In this document: one piece after another, positions 52,132-60,599 of the stretch
Layout: every line of letters starts with the position of its first letter
How positions within the stretch are numbered: the stretch's first letter is position 1
Assembly: GCA_964400655.1 (NCBI GenBank)
Contig: CAYNVN010000017.1
Coordinates: 1-61,265 of the forward strand
Source: B16-G9 sp964400655
GTDB lineage: Bacteria; Bacteroidota; Bacteroidia; Bacteroidales; F082
Length of the DNA stretch: 61,265 nt
Direction: 5' to 3'
Made by a program: the position numbers and the translations under genes
The notes under the pieces: generated by a model
The model's database searches: none
Seen by the model: the letters and a program-made list of their open reading frames with translations, nothing else
Told to the model about the DNA's origin: nothing

Positions 52132-52602
52132 ATGACAAAGCGATATTTAGTAACAGTAGGTATTTTTGGTTTTTTAGTGATGTTTTTCGGTGCAATAGGC
52201 GACCATGTTTTAAAATTGAAGCTCACGGGAGATAATTACGAAACTTATCAAACAGGCCTTCAATATATGATGTATCATACCCTGGCATTGCTTGCCCTGT
52301 CGTTCGGGCATAAGATGTTTTCACAAAAGTTGCTGAATGTAGTGTATGCTTTCTTTTTTCTCGGGATATTCTTTTTTTCCTTCGGGATGATGATTAAGGC
52401 TACTTCCAGTTACACCTCCCTGCATTTAGGATTTTTCTCTTTTATAGTCCCCATGGGCGGTATGTTGTTTGTGGCCGGATGGCTGTACCTTATTTACATG
52501 GGGCTCAGCTTTAAGCATACCAAAAAACACCATTCTTCCCGTTCTCATCGCCATCACTCATCTTCCTCTTCCGGTTCACGGAGAAGCAGCAGCGAAGATT
52601 AA
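52132..52602 (+). CDS. DUF423 membrane protein with Ser/His/Arg-rich tail
   Basis: The 156-residue protein has four membrane helices and DUF423 features: GAIGDHVLKLKL (usual GAFGAHxL), YQTGLQYMMYHTLALL, and FIVPMGGMLFVAGWLYL. After the last helix the tail KHTKKHHSSRSHRHHSSSSS is rich in Ser, His and Arg, which is not part of the core family. The role of the family is unknown; the His-rich tail could bind metal, by inference only. The PaaK-like gene follows closely. Confidence 0.8.
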   Translation: MTKRYLVTVGIFGFLVMFFGAIGDHVLKLKLTGDNYETYQTGLQYMMYHTLALLALSFGHKMFSQKLLNVVYAFFFLGIFFFSFGMMIKATSSYTSLHLGFFSFIVPMGGMLFVAGWLYLIYMGLSFKHTKKHHSSRSHRHHSSSSSGSRRSSSED

Positions 52603-52619
52603 TATTGAACAACAAAATC

Positions 52620-53921
52620 ATGTTTATTCCTGATATAGAGAAACGATCGCCTGAAGAGATAAAGATTTATCAGGAAAAACGGCTGCGTGAACTTTTGCCC
52701 TATTTACAGGAAAATTCCACTTTTTATCGCGATCATTTCAAAAAGAACCATATCAATATTGGCGACATAAAAACACTGGAAGACCTTGCCGGTATTCCGG
52801 TAACCACCAAGGACGACCTGCAAAACCGCAACGATGACTTTTTATGCGTTGGACGCAACAAGATTGTTGACTACGTTACCACTTCGGGAACGCTGGGTGA
52901 GCCGGTAACTTTTGCCATGACCGACAACGACCTGGAAAGGCTTGCCTACAACGAGTATATTTCGTTTTCGTGTGCAGGTGTTACCGAAGAGGATACCTTT
53001 CAGCTGATGGTTACCATGGATAAACGGTTTATGGCCGGGCTTGCATATTATCTGGGTTTGCGCAAACTGGGAGCCGGTATTATACGGGTTGGTCCGGGTT
53101 TGCAGGAATTGCAGTTTGAGAGCATCAAACGGTATCACCCCACCGGACTGGTTACCGTACCTTCGTTTATACCCAAGCTGATTGATTATGCCGAAAAAAA
53201 CGGAATTGATTATAAAAATTCCGGTATTAAAAAAGCGGTTTGTATTGGTGAGCCTATCCGGAATAACGATTTTACCCTGAATACCCTCGGTAAAAAGATA
53301 ACCGAGAAATGGGATATTAAACTCTACTCCACCTATGCCTCTACCGAGATGGGAACGGCTTTTACCGAGTGCGATGCAGGCAGGGGAGGGCATCACCATC
53401 CGGAAATGATTATTGTTGAGTTTCTGGATGAAAATAATAATCCCGTTAAGGAGGGCGAACCGGGTGAAGTTACCATTACCACCCTTGGCGTGGAGGCCAT
53501 GCCGCTGTTGCGTTTTAAAACCGGCGATATTTGTTATCATCATACCGAACCCTGCTCCTGCGGCAGAAATACCATCAGGCTCGGCCCCGTTATCGGGCGT
53601 AAACAGCAGATGCTGAAATTTAAGGGTACTACCCTGTTCCCGCCGGCCATTTATGACGTTTTAAACGAAATAGAGTGCATTGAAAACTATGTGATTGAAG
53701 TTTATACCAACGATTTGGGTACCGATGAAATTTTGGTCAGGGCAGGATGCAGAGACAATGCGCATGTTGGTAAAAAAACCATTAAAGACCATTTCAGGGC
53801 AAAACTCAGGGTAGCCCCCGAAATTGAGTTTTATGCGCCAAAGGATATTTTGAAAATGCAATTTCCGGCCGATAACCGTAAGCCGATAACTTTTATTGAT
53901 AAACGCAAAGAAAAACCATGA
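52620..53921 (+). CDS. PaaK-like phenylacetate-CoA ligase family protein
   Basis: The 433-residue adenylate-forming protein has YVTTSGTLGEPVTFAMTDND (P-loop variant), STYASTEMGTAFTECDAGRGGHHHPEM, VTITTLGVEAMPLLRFKTGDICYH and CSCGRNTIRLGPVIGRKQQML, all typical of PaaK. It activates an aryl or related acid to a CoA thioester; without the paa degradation genes the substrate is unclear. The start at the TTG 52605 would add five residues. The next gene overlaps by 4 bp. Confidence 0.88.
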   Translation: MFIPDIEKRSPEEIKIYQEKRLRELLPYLQENSTFYRDHFKKNHINIGDIKTLEDLAGIPVTTKDDLQNRNDDFLCVGRNKIVDYVTTSGTLGEPVTFAMTDNDLERLAYNEYISFSCAGVTEEDTFQLMVTMDKRFMAGLAYYLGLRKLGAGIIRVGPGLQELQFESIKRYHPTGLVTVPSFIPKLIDYAEKNGIDYKNSGIKKAVCIGEPIRNNDFTLNTLGKKITEKWDIKLYSTYASTEMGTAFTECDAGRGGHHHPEMIIVEFLDENNNPVKEGEPGEVTITTLGVEAMPLLRFKTGDICYHHTEPCSCGRNTIRLGPVIGRKQQMLKFKGTTLFPPAIYDVLNEIECIENYVIEVYTNDLGTDEILVRAGCRDNAHVGKKTIKDHFRAKLRVAPEIEFYAPKDILKMQFPADNRKPITFIDKRKEKP

Positions 53922-54544
53922 AATCATTACTACTGACTGCCGCAGCTTTTATACTTGCAATTACAATTTCAGCACAGGAAATCAACAGGGTTTATAAGGC
54001 CGATTCGATGGTTTTTTTCGGATTGGATTATAGCGGTGCTGTTTTTTTGGGTTCCAACGGTTTTAATAGTGCTGCCGAGCTTGAAATGCTTCCCGAATCG
54101 TGGAACAGCTTATTTGTATCCGAACAAAAAAAGTACGATGTCCAAACGGCATTTAATGTAAGAACAAGGTATAACCTGAATGTGGTAAAGGAAAGAAACA
54201 AAAGGGTAAACTATGCCGACAGGATTACCGATAAAGAGATACTTATTCCGCATCTTACCCGGAAAGATGTTGAGGCCGTTATATCAGGTTATCCCGATAT
54301 GGATGGAGACATTGGATTGGTTTTTATTGTTGATGCTTACGACAAAACGGAAACCAAAGGCTATTACCACGTTGTTTTTTTCGATATCCGGACAAAAGAG
54401 GTGCTGCTGCGTTATATGGTTTCGGGCAACGCTTCGGGAGCCGGATTGCGAAACTATTGGGCAAACACCTTTTACGAAGCCATTAAAAAAGCGGGCAAAC
54501 GTTATAGTACCACGGCTGAATTTTACCGCAGCTATACCAAATAA
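53918..54544 (+). CDS. Secreted protein of unknown function
   Basis: The 208-residue protein has a signal peptide (LLTAAAFILAITISAQ). The rest shows alternating strands and helices, including YKADSMVFFGLDYSGAVFLG and the C-terminal GLRNYWANTFYEAIKKAGK, without a motif I recognise. Translation is coupled to the PaaK-like gene through an ATGA overlap (the upstream stop TGA overlaps this ATG), so the products may act together. No function is assigned. Confidence 0.7.
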   Translation: MKSLLLTAAAFILAITISAQEINRVYKADSMVFFGLDYSGAVFLGSNGFNSAAELEMLPESWNSLFVSEQKKYDVQTAFNVRTRYNLNVVKERNKRVNYADRITDKEILIPHLTRKDVEAVISGYPDMDGDIGLVFIVDAYDKTETKGYYHVVFFDIRTKEVLLRYMVSGNASGAGLRNYWANTFYEAIKKAGKRYSTTAEFYRSYTK

Positions 54545-54565
54545 TGCTGCCGAAAGAAATCCTGT

Positions 54566-54904
54566 ATGACTTCACAAGAAAAAGAGGAGATAAAAAAATA
54601 TCTCGTTAAAAACAGAGCAAAGTTACTTGTTCGCATTGCTGAACTAAAGGAGCTTACCCAACCCGTGGAACCCGATTGTGCCATTGGAAGGGTTAGCCGG
54701 ATGGATGCCATTAATAACAAAAGTGTAAACGAAGCGGCGTTGGTTACGGCGGAAGGAAAATTGAAGAACATTAACATTGCACTGGAACGGGTTGATGATG
54801 GAGATTTCGGTATTTGCATCAGTTGCGGAAACCCCATTCCGTTGCAGCGGTTGATTATCATGCCCGAAAGTTCAAAATGCGTGCGTTGTGCCGGAAGAAA
54901 CTAA
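54566..54904 (+). CDS. TraR/DksA-type zinc-finger protein
   Basis: The 112-residue protein has an N-terminal coiled-coil-like helix, then RMDAINNKSVNEAAL and the C4 zinc finger CISCGNPIPLQRLIIMPESSKCVRC. DksA-type proteins enter the RNA polymerase secondary channel and work with ppGpp; this short form lacks the acidic DxxDxA coiled-coil tip, so it is more like TraR/DksA-related proteins. It follows the secreted-protein gene by 21 bp. Confidence 0.88.
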   Translation: MTSQEKEEIKKYLVKNRAKLLVRIAELKELTQPVEPDCAIGRVSRMDAINNKSVNEAALVTAEGKLKNINIALERVDDGDFGICISCGNPIPLQRLIIMPESSKCVRCAGRN

Positions 54905-55043
54905 ACGTTTATTACTCTTTATTAAAATAGCTGTTGATAAGTTCTGTCAGCTCTTCTTTATTATGCCGGCCCGATAATGTATTCGATACAGCCGGCTTAT
55001 TACGATAATTTTTGCCTTTGTCGTGTAACAAGTTTCTTTTATT

Positions 55044-58000
55044 TTAAAACAACATCTTAATTTTTTTCAGCAAATCGGTTTTGTCAATGGGTTTTGTAAC
55101 ATAAGAATCAAACTCATTTTCCAGTTTTTTTTCTTTGTCATCTTTTAAAACATAAGCCGTTTGAGCTATGATTTTAATGTCATTATTGATCTTCCGGATT
55201 TCCCGGGAAGTTTCAAACCCGTCGATTCCCGGCATTTTTATGTCCATTAAAACGAGGTTTATGTCGTCGTTGTTTTTAATGATTTCGATGGCTTCAATAC
55301 CCGTTTTGGCAAAATAGATTTTATTGGTGATGTTTCTTAACATGATTTTTAGTAACTCATGAGAAAATTCCTCATCTTCAACAATTAAAACGTTCAGGAT
55401 AGGTTCTTGTTTTTCCGGTTCCGGTTTTGTGCTTATCAAAGGGGTGATGGTTTTGTCGCCGCCTACGGGCAGTGTAAAGTAAAATGTTGACCCTTTGCCT
55501 TCGGCTGAATTAACCCATATTTTACCACCGAGCATTTCGACATAAGCGCGGGTAATGGCAAGTCCCAGTCCGGCCCCTTCATATGCGTCCCTGTCCTCGA
55601 TATCGGCCTGAACAAACCTGTCGAATATGGCTTTTATCCTGTTTTCAGGGATGCCGATACCGGTATCTTTAACAAAAAATTCCAGGTATTTACCTTTGGG
55701 AGTAAACCCGAAGGTGATGTTTCCCTTTTGGGTGTATTTGATTGCGTTTTTAAGCAGGTTAGTAAAAATAGCATTGAATTTTGCGACATCGGTAGTGATG
55801 ACCGGCGGTTCGGAAACATTTGTTTTCTGGCAAATCAGCTCCAGACCTTTTTGTCTGGCTTCCAGCGAGAAGAACCTGTTAAGTTCATTAATATGCTTTG
55901 AAACATTGCATTCCGATAACCTGACCTGCATCTGTCCCGCCTCTATTTTTGAAATATCGATTAAATCGTTGATGATGTTCAGCAAACGTTTTCCGCTTGT
56001 GTCGATAATGTTGATGTAGCTTAACCTTTCTTTGTCTGTTAACTCCGTATTGTTCAGAAGTGATGAAAAGCCGAGGATACCGTTCATGGGTGTGCGTATT
56101 TCGTGGCTCATATTTGCCAGAAAAGCCGATTTTAGTCTGTCCGATTCTTCGGCTTTGTGTTTGGCAATTTCAAGTTCCCTGTTGATTTGCCTGATTTGTT
56201 CCATGCTTTTATTAAGGTCGTTATTCAGTTTTTCATACTCTTTGTTTTGTTGTTTCAGTTTGTTATTAAGTTGTTTTAAAATGGTTTGTGCCTTTATCCT
56301 GTCGGTAATATCTCTTGTAATGGTCAGTAAATAGGGTTTTCCTGACAATTCAATAATAGTACCCGAAACCAGCCCGTATATCTCTTCACCGGTTTTATTG
56401 ATAAAAGTAACTTCAAAATTATTTACGGCACCTTTGGTTTTTATGATGGATACGATCTTATTTCTTGTTTCCGGCTCTTTCCAAATGCCCAGTTCGGTTG
56501 ATGTTTTACCAATTGTATCTTTTTCGTTATATCCCAATATTTCGGTAAAACTTTTGTTGATGTTAAAGTATTTTCCGGTTTCCATTTCGGAAATTGATAC
56601 GGCATCGGGGCTGGTACTAAAAGCTTTTCTGAATTTATCTTCGCTTCTTAGTAATGCCTCTTCGGCTTTAACACGCAATGAGATGTCTCTGAAAGCAGCT
56701 ACCCTTATTGTTTTTTTATTGATGGTGATATTTCTTGATTCGATTTCAAGCGGAAACCGGGTTCCGTCTTTTTTAATTCCGGTAACCTGATAGCTTTCGG
56801 CATAATTTTTTTTGATATTTTGTTTGACCAGTTTGCGTGATTCTTCAGCAATTAACAGTTCAATAATATTTTTGCCCATAAGTTCGTTTTTGTCGTAGCC
56901 GAACATACGGGAAAGAGACAGGTTTAAGTCGAAAGTGATACCACGGTCGTGAATTAGTATTCCTTCAAAAGTAATATCCGATAAACGTTTAAATCTTTCT
57001 TCGCTCTCAAGCAGTGCATTATATATTTTCCGGCGTTCGGAAATGTCGCGGGCAAAAGCCAAAATGGATTTTTTTCCATTATAATTAATCAAACCGGCCC
57101 TTACCTCAACAGGAAACAGACGGCCGTCTTTTGTGCGGTGATTAACCTGAAGTGTTGATATGCCTCCGGGAGAAAGTTTTGCCCATAATTTGCTTTTAAG
57201 ATTGTTTTTGTTGAAATCTGGATTGATGTCCGTTACGTACATTTTTAATATCTCTTCCTTTGTGTAACCGGTAGCATTACAAGCCTGCTGATTTGTTAAA
57301 AGTATTTTCCCGGTTTTAAAGTCGGAAAGGTAAATGGCATCGCCTGCCGATTCAACCACATTGTGAAACTCTTTTTCTTTTGCCAGAATTGCATCTTCTG
57401 CTTTTTTACGATTGGTGATGTCGTGATAGATAACCATAAATGCGGGCTTGCCGTTATAAGTTATCAGCGACGGTGATGCGAGTGCAATGATTTCTTTTTT
57501 ATCGGGGGTTATAATTTTTATTTCGATGCTTTCCAGCGATGATTTTTGTTTCAGCATTCTTTTCAGCCGTTTTTCCGATAAACCTATTGAGTCGGAGTGA
57601 ACAAAGCTGAAGACATTTTTTCCGATTAGCTGCTCTTTGTTTTTCAGGCCTAAAGATTTAAATGATGCGGGATTCCCGTCCAGAATTATTTTGCCGTCAT
57701 GGATAATAATGGGGTCGGGGGAGTTTTCGAAAAGCATTTTATACCGCTCTTCGCTGCTTTTGAGCTTTTCCTCGGCTTCCAGTTGTTTGGTGACATCACG
57801 TGCATTTCCAACGGTTCCTATCATATTACCGTTTTCATCCCAAAGTGGTGCCTTGTAAACATCAAGTATCAGATATTTCCCGAAAACATTGCCGTATTCA
57901 ATAAAATGACTGGTGGTTCTGTTGTTGATGGTTATGGCATCCGAATCGCCGCACTCTTCACCGAAAGTAAACCATTCATTGTCTTCCGGATGTTTTTCTC

Positions 58001-59018
58001 GTTCGCGATTTACAAAGTACATCACATCTTTGCCAACGGGTTCGTTAATATCTTTGGCGTTTAACAAACCTTCGCAAATGGCTTTGTTGGTAAATAAAAA
58101 TTTACCCTCCATATCTTTGGCCCATATCATATCGGGTGTGGTGTCGGCCATTAAACGGTACAGTTCATTGGCTTTTTTGTATTGCAGGCGACTTTTTTCC
58201 AATGCGATGCGGTTGTTCTTTTTTTCGCTTATATCCCTTATGGCAGTGAATCTTAGATTTCGGTTGTTGATTTTTATGGTTATCGATTCGGTTTCAACCG
58301 GAACAATCTTTCCTGATTTTAGTATTGCTTCAACTTCGTAAGGCTTTGAATATTGCTTTTTTAAGTTCTTTTTAATGATTGAATGATACCTGACAGGGAT
58401 AAATTTTTCAAGGATATTTTGTCCGATGATATCTTCGCGTTTGTAACCCGATAACTTCTCGAAGGTAGAGTTGATGTCGATGGCGATGCCGTTATCATGT
58501 ATAATGATGCCTTCAAATGACATGTTGTAAAACAGCCTGAACCTTTCTTCACTTTCGCGTAGCGACGACATCACCTTTTTAAGTACGGTGATATCATGTA
58601 TCGTTCCGTAAATAATTTTCTCGTCTGCTAAAGTTGAAATGGTGGTAAGTAAAACTTCCGTATAAAAGGTTTCTCCCGTGCTTTTTTGATGTACCCACTC
58701 AAACCGGTGGCTGCCTTTTTCAAGGGTTTTAAGTATCATCGATTTGGCTTTGGCTTTTGAGTTTGTCCCGTCGGGCTGGACTTTGGGGGAAAATGTCCAT
58801 GGAAATTTGCCAATAATCTCTTTTGTTGATTTATATTTAAATAGTTTAACAGTTGCCCGGTTGCAGGTGGTAATTTGATTATTTATAATAACCAGATGTG
58901 CATCGGGCGATTTTTCAAAAAAATGTTGAAAAATACTTTCTGATGTCGCCTGCTTTAACTGTTTTTTTAGTAGTCGGTTTTCTTTTAACAGTTCTTCGTA
59001 AGTTATAGCTGGTTTCAT
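55044..59018 (-). CDS. Hybrid sensor histidine kinase with seven PAS domains
   Basis: The 1324-residue protein has no membrane helix or signal peptide. After an N-terminal coiled coil there are seven PAS domains (starts near residues 30, 155, 285, 420, 545, 670 and 795). Each begins with a form of SEERF or ESEERFRLFYN-like sequence and shows the PAS/PAC pattern ...AFRDISE or similar. A coiled coil, the HisKA domain (ANMSHEIRTPMNGILGF), a HATPase domain (NAIKYTQKGN, GTGIGIP-type) and a C-terminal receiver (LLMDIKMPGIDGFE) follow. Ligands for these PAS domains are unknown. The gene stands alone, with no partner gene beside it. Confidence 0.92.
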   Translation of the reverse strand: MKPAITYEELLKENRLLKKQLKQATSESIFQHFFEKSPDAHLVIINNQITTCNRATVKLFKYKSTKEIIGKFPWTFSPKVQPDGTNSKAKAKSMILKTLEKGSHRFEWVHQKSTGETFYTEVLLTTISTLADEKIIYGTIHDITVLKKVMSSLRESEERFRLFYNMSFEGIIIHDNGIAIDINSTFEKLSGYKREDIIGQNILEKFIPVRYHSIIKKNLKKQYSKPYEVEAILKSGKIVPVETESITIKINNRNLRFTAIRDISEKKNNRIALEKSRLQYKKANELYRLMADTTPDMIWAKDMEGKFLFTNKAICEGLLNAKDINEPVGKDVMYFVNREREKHPEDNEWFTFGEECGDSDAITINNRTTSHFIEYGNVFGKYLILDVYKAPLWDENGNMIGTVGNARDVTKQLEAEEKLKSSEERYKMLFENSPDPIIIHDGKIILDGNPASFKSLGLKNKEQLIGKNVFSFVHSDSIGLSEKRLKRMLKQKSSLESIEIKIITPDKKEIIALASPSLITYNGKPAFMVIYHDITNRKKAEDAILAKEKEFHNVVESAGDAIYLSDFKTGKILLTNQQACNATGYTKEEILKMYVTDINPDFNKNNLKSKLWAKLSPGGISTLQVNHRTKDGRLFPVEVRAGLINYNGKKSILAFARDISERRKIYNALLESEERFKRLSDITFEGILIHDRGITFDLNLSLSRMFGYDKNELMGKNIIELLIAEESRKLVKQNIKKNYAESYQVTGIKKDGTRFPLEIESRNITINKKTIRVAAFRDISLRVKAEEALLRSEDKFRKAFSTSPDAVSISEMETGKYFNINKSFTEILGYNEKDTIGKTSTELGIWKEPETRNKIVSIIKTKGAVNNFEVTFINKTGEEIYGLVSGTIIELSGKPYLLTITRDITDRIKAQTILKQLNNKLKQQNKEYEKLNNDLNKSMEQIRQINRELEIAKHKAEESDRLKSAFLANMSHEIRTPMNGILGFSSLLNNTELTDKERLSYINIIDTSGKRLLNIINDLIDISKIEAGQMQVRLSECNVSKHINELNRFFSLEARQKGLELICQKTNVSEPPVITTDVAKFNAIFTNLLKNAIKYTQKGNITFGFTPKGKYLEFFVKDTGIGIPENRIKAIFDRFVQADIEDRDAYEGAGLGLAITRAYVEMLGGKIWVNSAEGKGSTFYFTLPVGGDKTITPLISTKPEPEKQEPILNVLIVEDEEFSHELLKIMLRNITNKIYFAKTGIEAIEIIKNNDDINLVLMDIKMPGIDGFETSREIRKINNDIKIIAQTAYVLKDDKEKKLENEFDSYVTKPIDKTDLLKKIKMLF

Positions 59019-59276
59019 GTTGTTGCTTATTATAACTCCTGAAATGTGTATTAAACATCTCAGATTAGTTTAAATTCGTTTATTTATCCTACGGAAGAAA
59101 TCCTTTTATTTATCAATAAAAAATAATTTTCTATAAAAGTAATAAAAAAAGTGTTGCAATTCAAGTTTTTAGGGATATATTAGAATAAGGAGAAAGCATA
59201 ATTTAGAAAATAGAATGATGAGGTTGAACCAAAGAAAATATAGCGCTTTAATATCACCTTCTGTTAAAAATATTTC

Positions 59277-59284
59277 TATATTTG
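59277..59284 (+). promoter_or_regulatory. -7 element TATATTTG for the thioredoxin-trxB operon
   Basis: A TAnnTTTG match 33 bp before the ATG at 59318. The roughly 260 bp between the kinase start and this element are AT-rich with no other feature that I see. Confidence 0.6.
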
Positions 59285-59317
59285 CCGCCGATTTTTAACC
59301 TGAAAAAAAAGTAAAAA

Positions 59318-59665
59318 ATGGTATTACCAACAAACTTAAAACACGTTGTTACCGAGGATGAGTACAACGAAATAATAAACAATAACGAAAATGTAATGAT
59401 ATGCTGTGGCCGCATGGGGCCCATGTGTGTGCCGGTTTACGATATTATGGAAGAGCTGCAGGATGAATATACGCATGTTGAGTTCAGAGATATGCTTTTT
59501 GATAATCCTCATGCCCATGTGATTCGTAACCTTCCCGAGTGCCGCGGGTTTATGGGACTGCCTTTTACCGTTTATTATAAAAACGGCAAAGTGGTTGCCG
59601 CCACAAGCAGCATTCAAAGCCAGGAACAAATTACTGAAATTTTGGATAAAGTTTTCGGTAAATAG
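59318..59665 (+). CDS. Atypical thioredoxin-fold protein with a CC-x6-C site
   Basis: The 115-residue protein has the thioredoxin length and helix/strand order, ending in FMGLPFTVYYKNGKVVAATSS with the cis-proline segment GLPFTVYY. The active-site region reads ICCGRMGPMCVPV, with Cys29, Cys30 and Cys37, instead of the usual WCGPC. It thus lacks the standard CxxC. Placed 2 bp before trxB it is likely the reductase's partner. The spacing suggests an unusual redox or metal site. Confidence 0.8.
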   Translation: MVLPTNLKHVVTEDEYNEIINNNENVMICCGRMGPMCVPVYDIMEELQDEYTHVEFRDMLFDNPHAHVIRNLPECRGFMGLPFTVYYKNGKVVAATSSIQSQEQITEILDKVFGK

Positions 59666-59667
59666 TG

Positions 59668-60597
59668 ATGGAAGAAAAAAAGTATGATGTAATTATTTTA
59701 GGAGGTGGTGCTGCCGGAATGACGGCAGGCATCTACCTTGGCAGGTCGAAAGTAAATGCCGTTGTTCTGGATACCGGAACCGTTGGCGGACAGATGGTTT
59801 TAACATACGAAATTGCCAACTACCCGGGGGTTGAATTAACCACCGGGTATCAGCTTTCGTCCACCATGAAAAAGCAGGCCAAATCGTTTGGGTGTCAGAT
59901 TAAGACCAATGTAAAAATTACAGACCTGTCACTTGACGGTGACGAAAAAACAGTTACCGTAGGTGATAAAACCGTTTATAAAGCACCTGCCCTTATCATT
60001 GCAACCGGTGGCCGGTCGCGAATGTTGAACGTTCCCGGCGAAACGGAATTTAAAGGCAGGGGGATTTCCTATTGCGCCACCTGCGACGGTGATTTTTTTC
60101 AGGATAAGGAGATTATTGTGGTTGGTGGCGGCAACTCGGCACTGGAAGAGGCGGTTGCATTAACGAAATATGCAAGCAAAGTTACCATACTGCATGAGTT
60201 TGACCATTTTCAGGCTTTTGAACATGCCGTGGAGGAGGTGAAAGCCAATACGAAAATTGATTTTATCATGGAATCGCATATCATCGAATTTTGGGGTGAT
60301 GAGAGCCTGAGAGGGGTAAAATATAAAAACCTGAAAACCGGTGAGGTTCACGAAAAAGCAATCGACGGGGTTTTTATTTTTATTGGTTACGAAGCCAATA
60401 CCGATATGATAAAAAATACACCTGTTGAGCTAAACAGCCGGAACGAAATTGTTGCTTCCGAAAAGATGGAAACCAACCTGCCGGGTGTGTTTGCCGCCGG
60501 CGATTGTCGTGCCAAACAATTCAGGCAAATCACAACAGCCGTATCCGACGGTACCATTGCCGCCCTTAATGCCATTAATTATATTCATGGTAAGTAG
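59668..60597 (+). CDS. trxB: Thioredoxin reductase
   Basis: The 309-residue protein (ATG 59668, 2 bp after the previous stop) is a low-molecular-weight TrxB. It has the FAD-binding GGGAAGMTAGIYLGRS, the redox motif CATC in ISYCATCDGDFF, the NADPH-binding VVGGGNSALEEAVAL and the FAD-closing PGVFAAGDCRAKQFRQITTA. It reduces thioredoxin-like partners with NADPH. The upstream gene encodes an atypical thioredoxin-fold protein, so this pair probably forms a dedicated system. The 3' end is followed directly by repeat copy D. Confidence 0.93.
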   Translation: MEEKKYDVIILGGGAAGMTAGIYLGRSKVNAVVLDTGTVGGQMVLTYEIANYPGVELTTGYQLSSTMKKQAKSFGCQIKTNVKITDLSLDGDEKTVTVGDKTVYKAPALIIATGGRSRMLNVPGETEFKGRGISYCATCDGDFFQDKEIIVVGGGNSALEEAVALTKYASKVTILHEFDHFQAFEHAVEEVKANTKIDFIMESHIIEFWGDESLRGVKYKNLKTGEVHEKAIDGVFIFIGYEANTDMIKNTPVELNSRNEIVASEKMETNLPGVFAAGDCRAKQFRQITTAVSDGTIAALNAINYIHGK

Positions 60598-60599
60598 GA

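Noticed and set aside
54905..55043. Terminator between the DksA-like gene and the hybrid kinase gene
   Set aside because: GCCGGC pairs across a 20-nt loop but no T-run follows on either strand.
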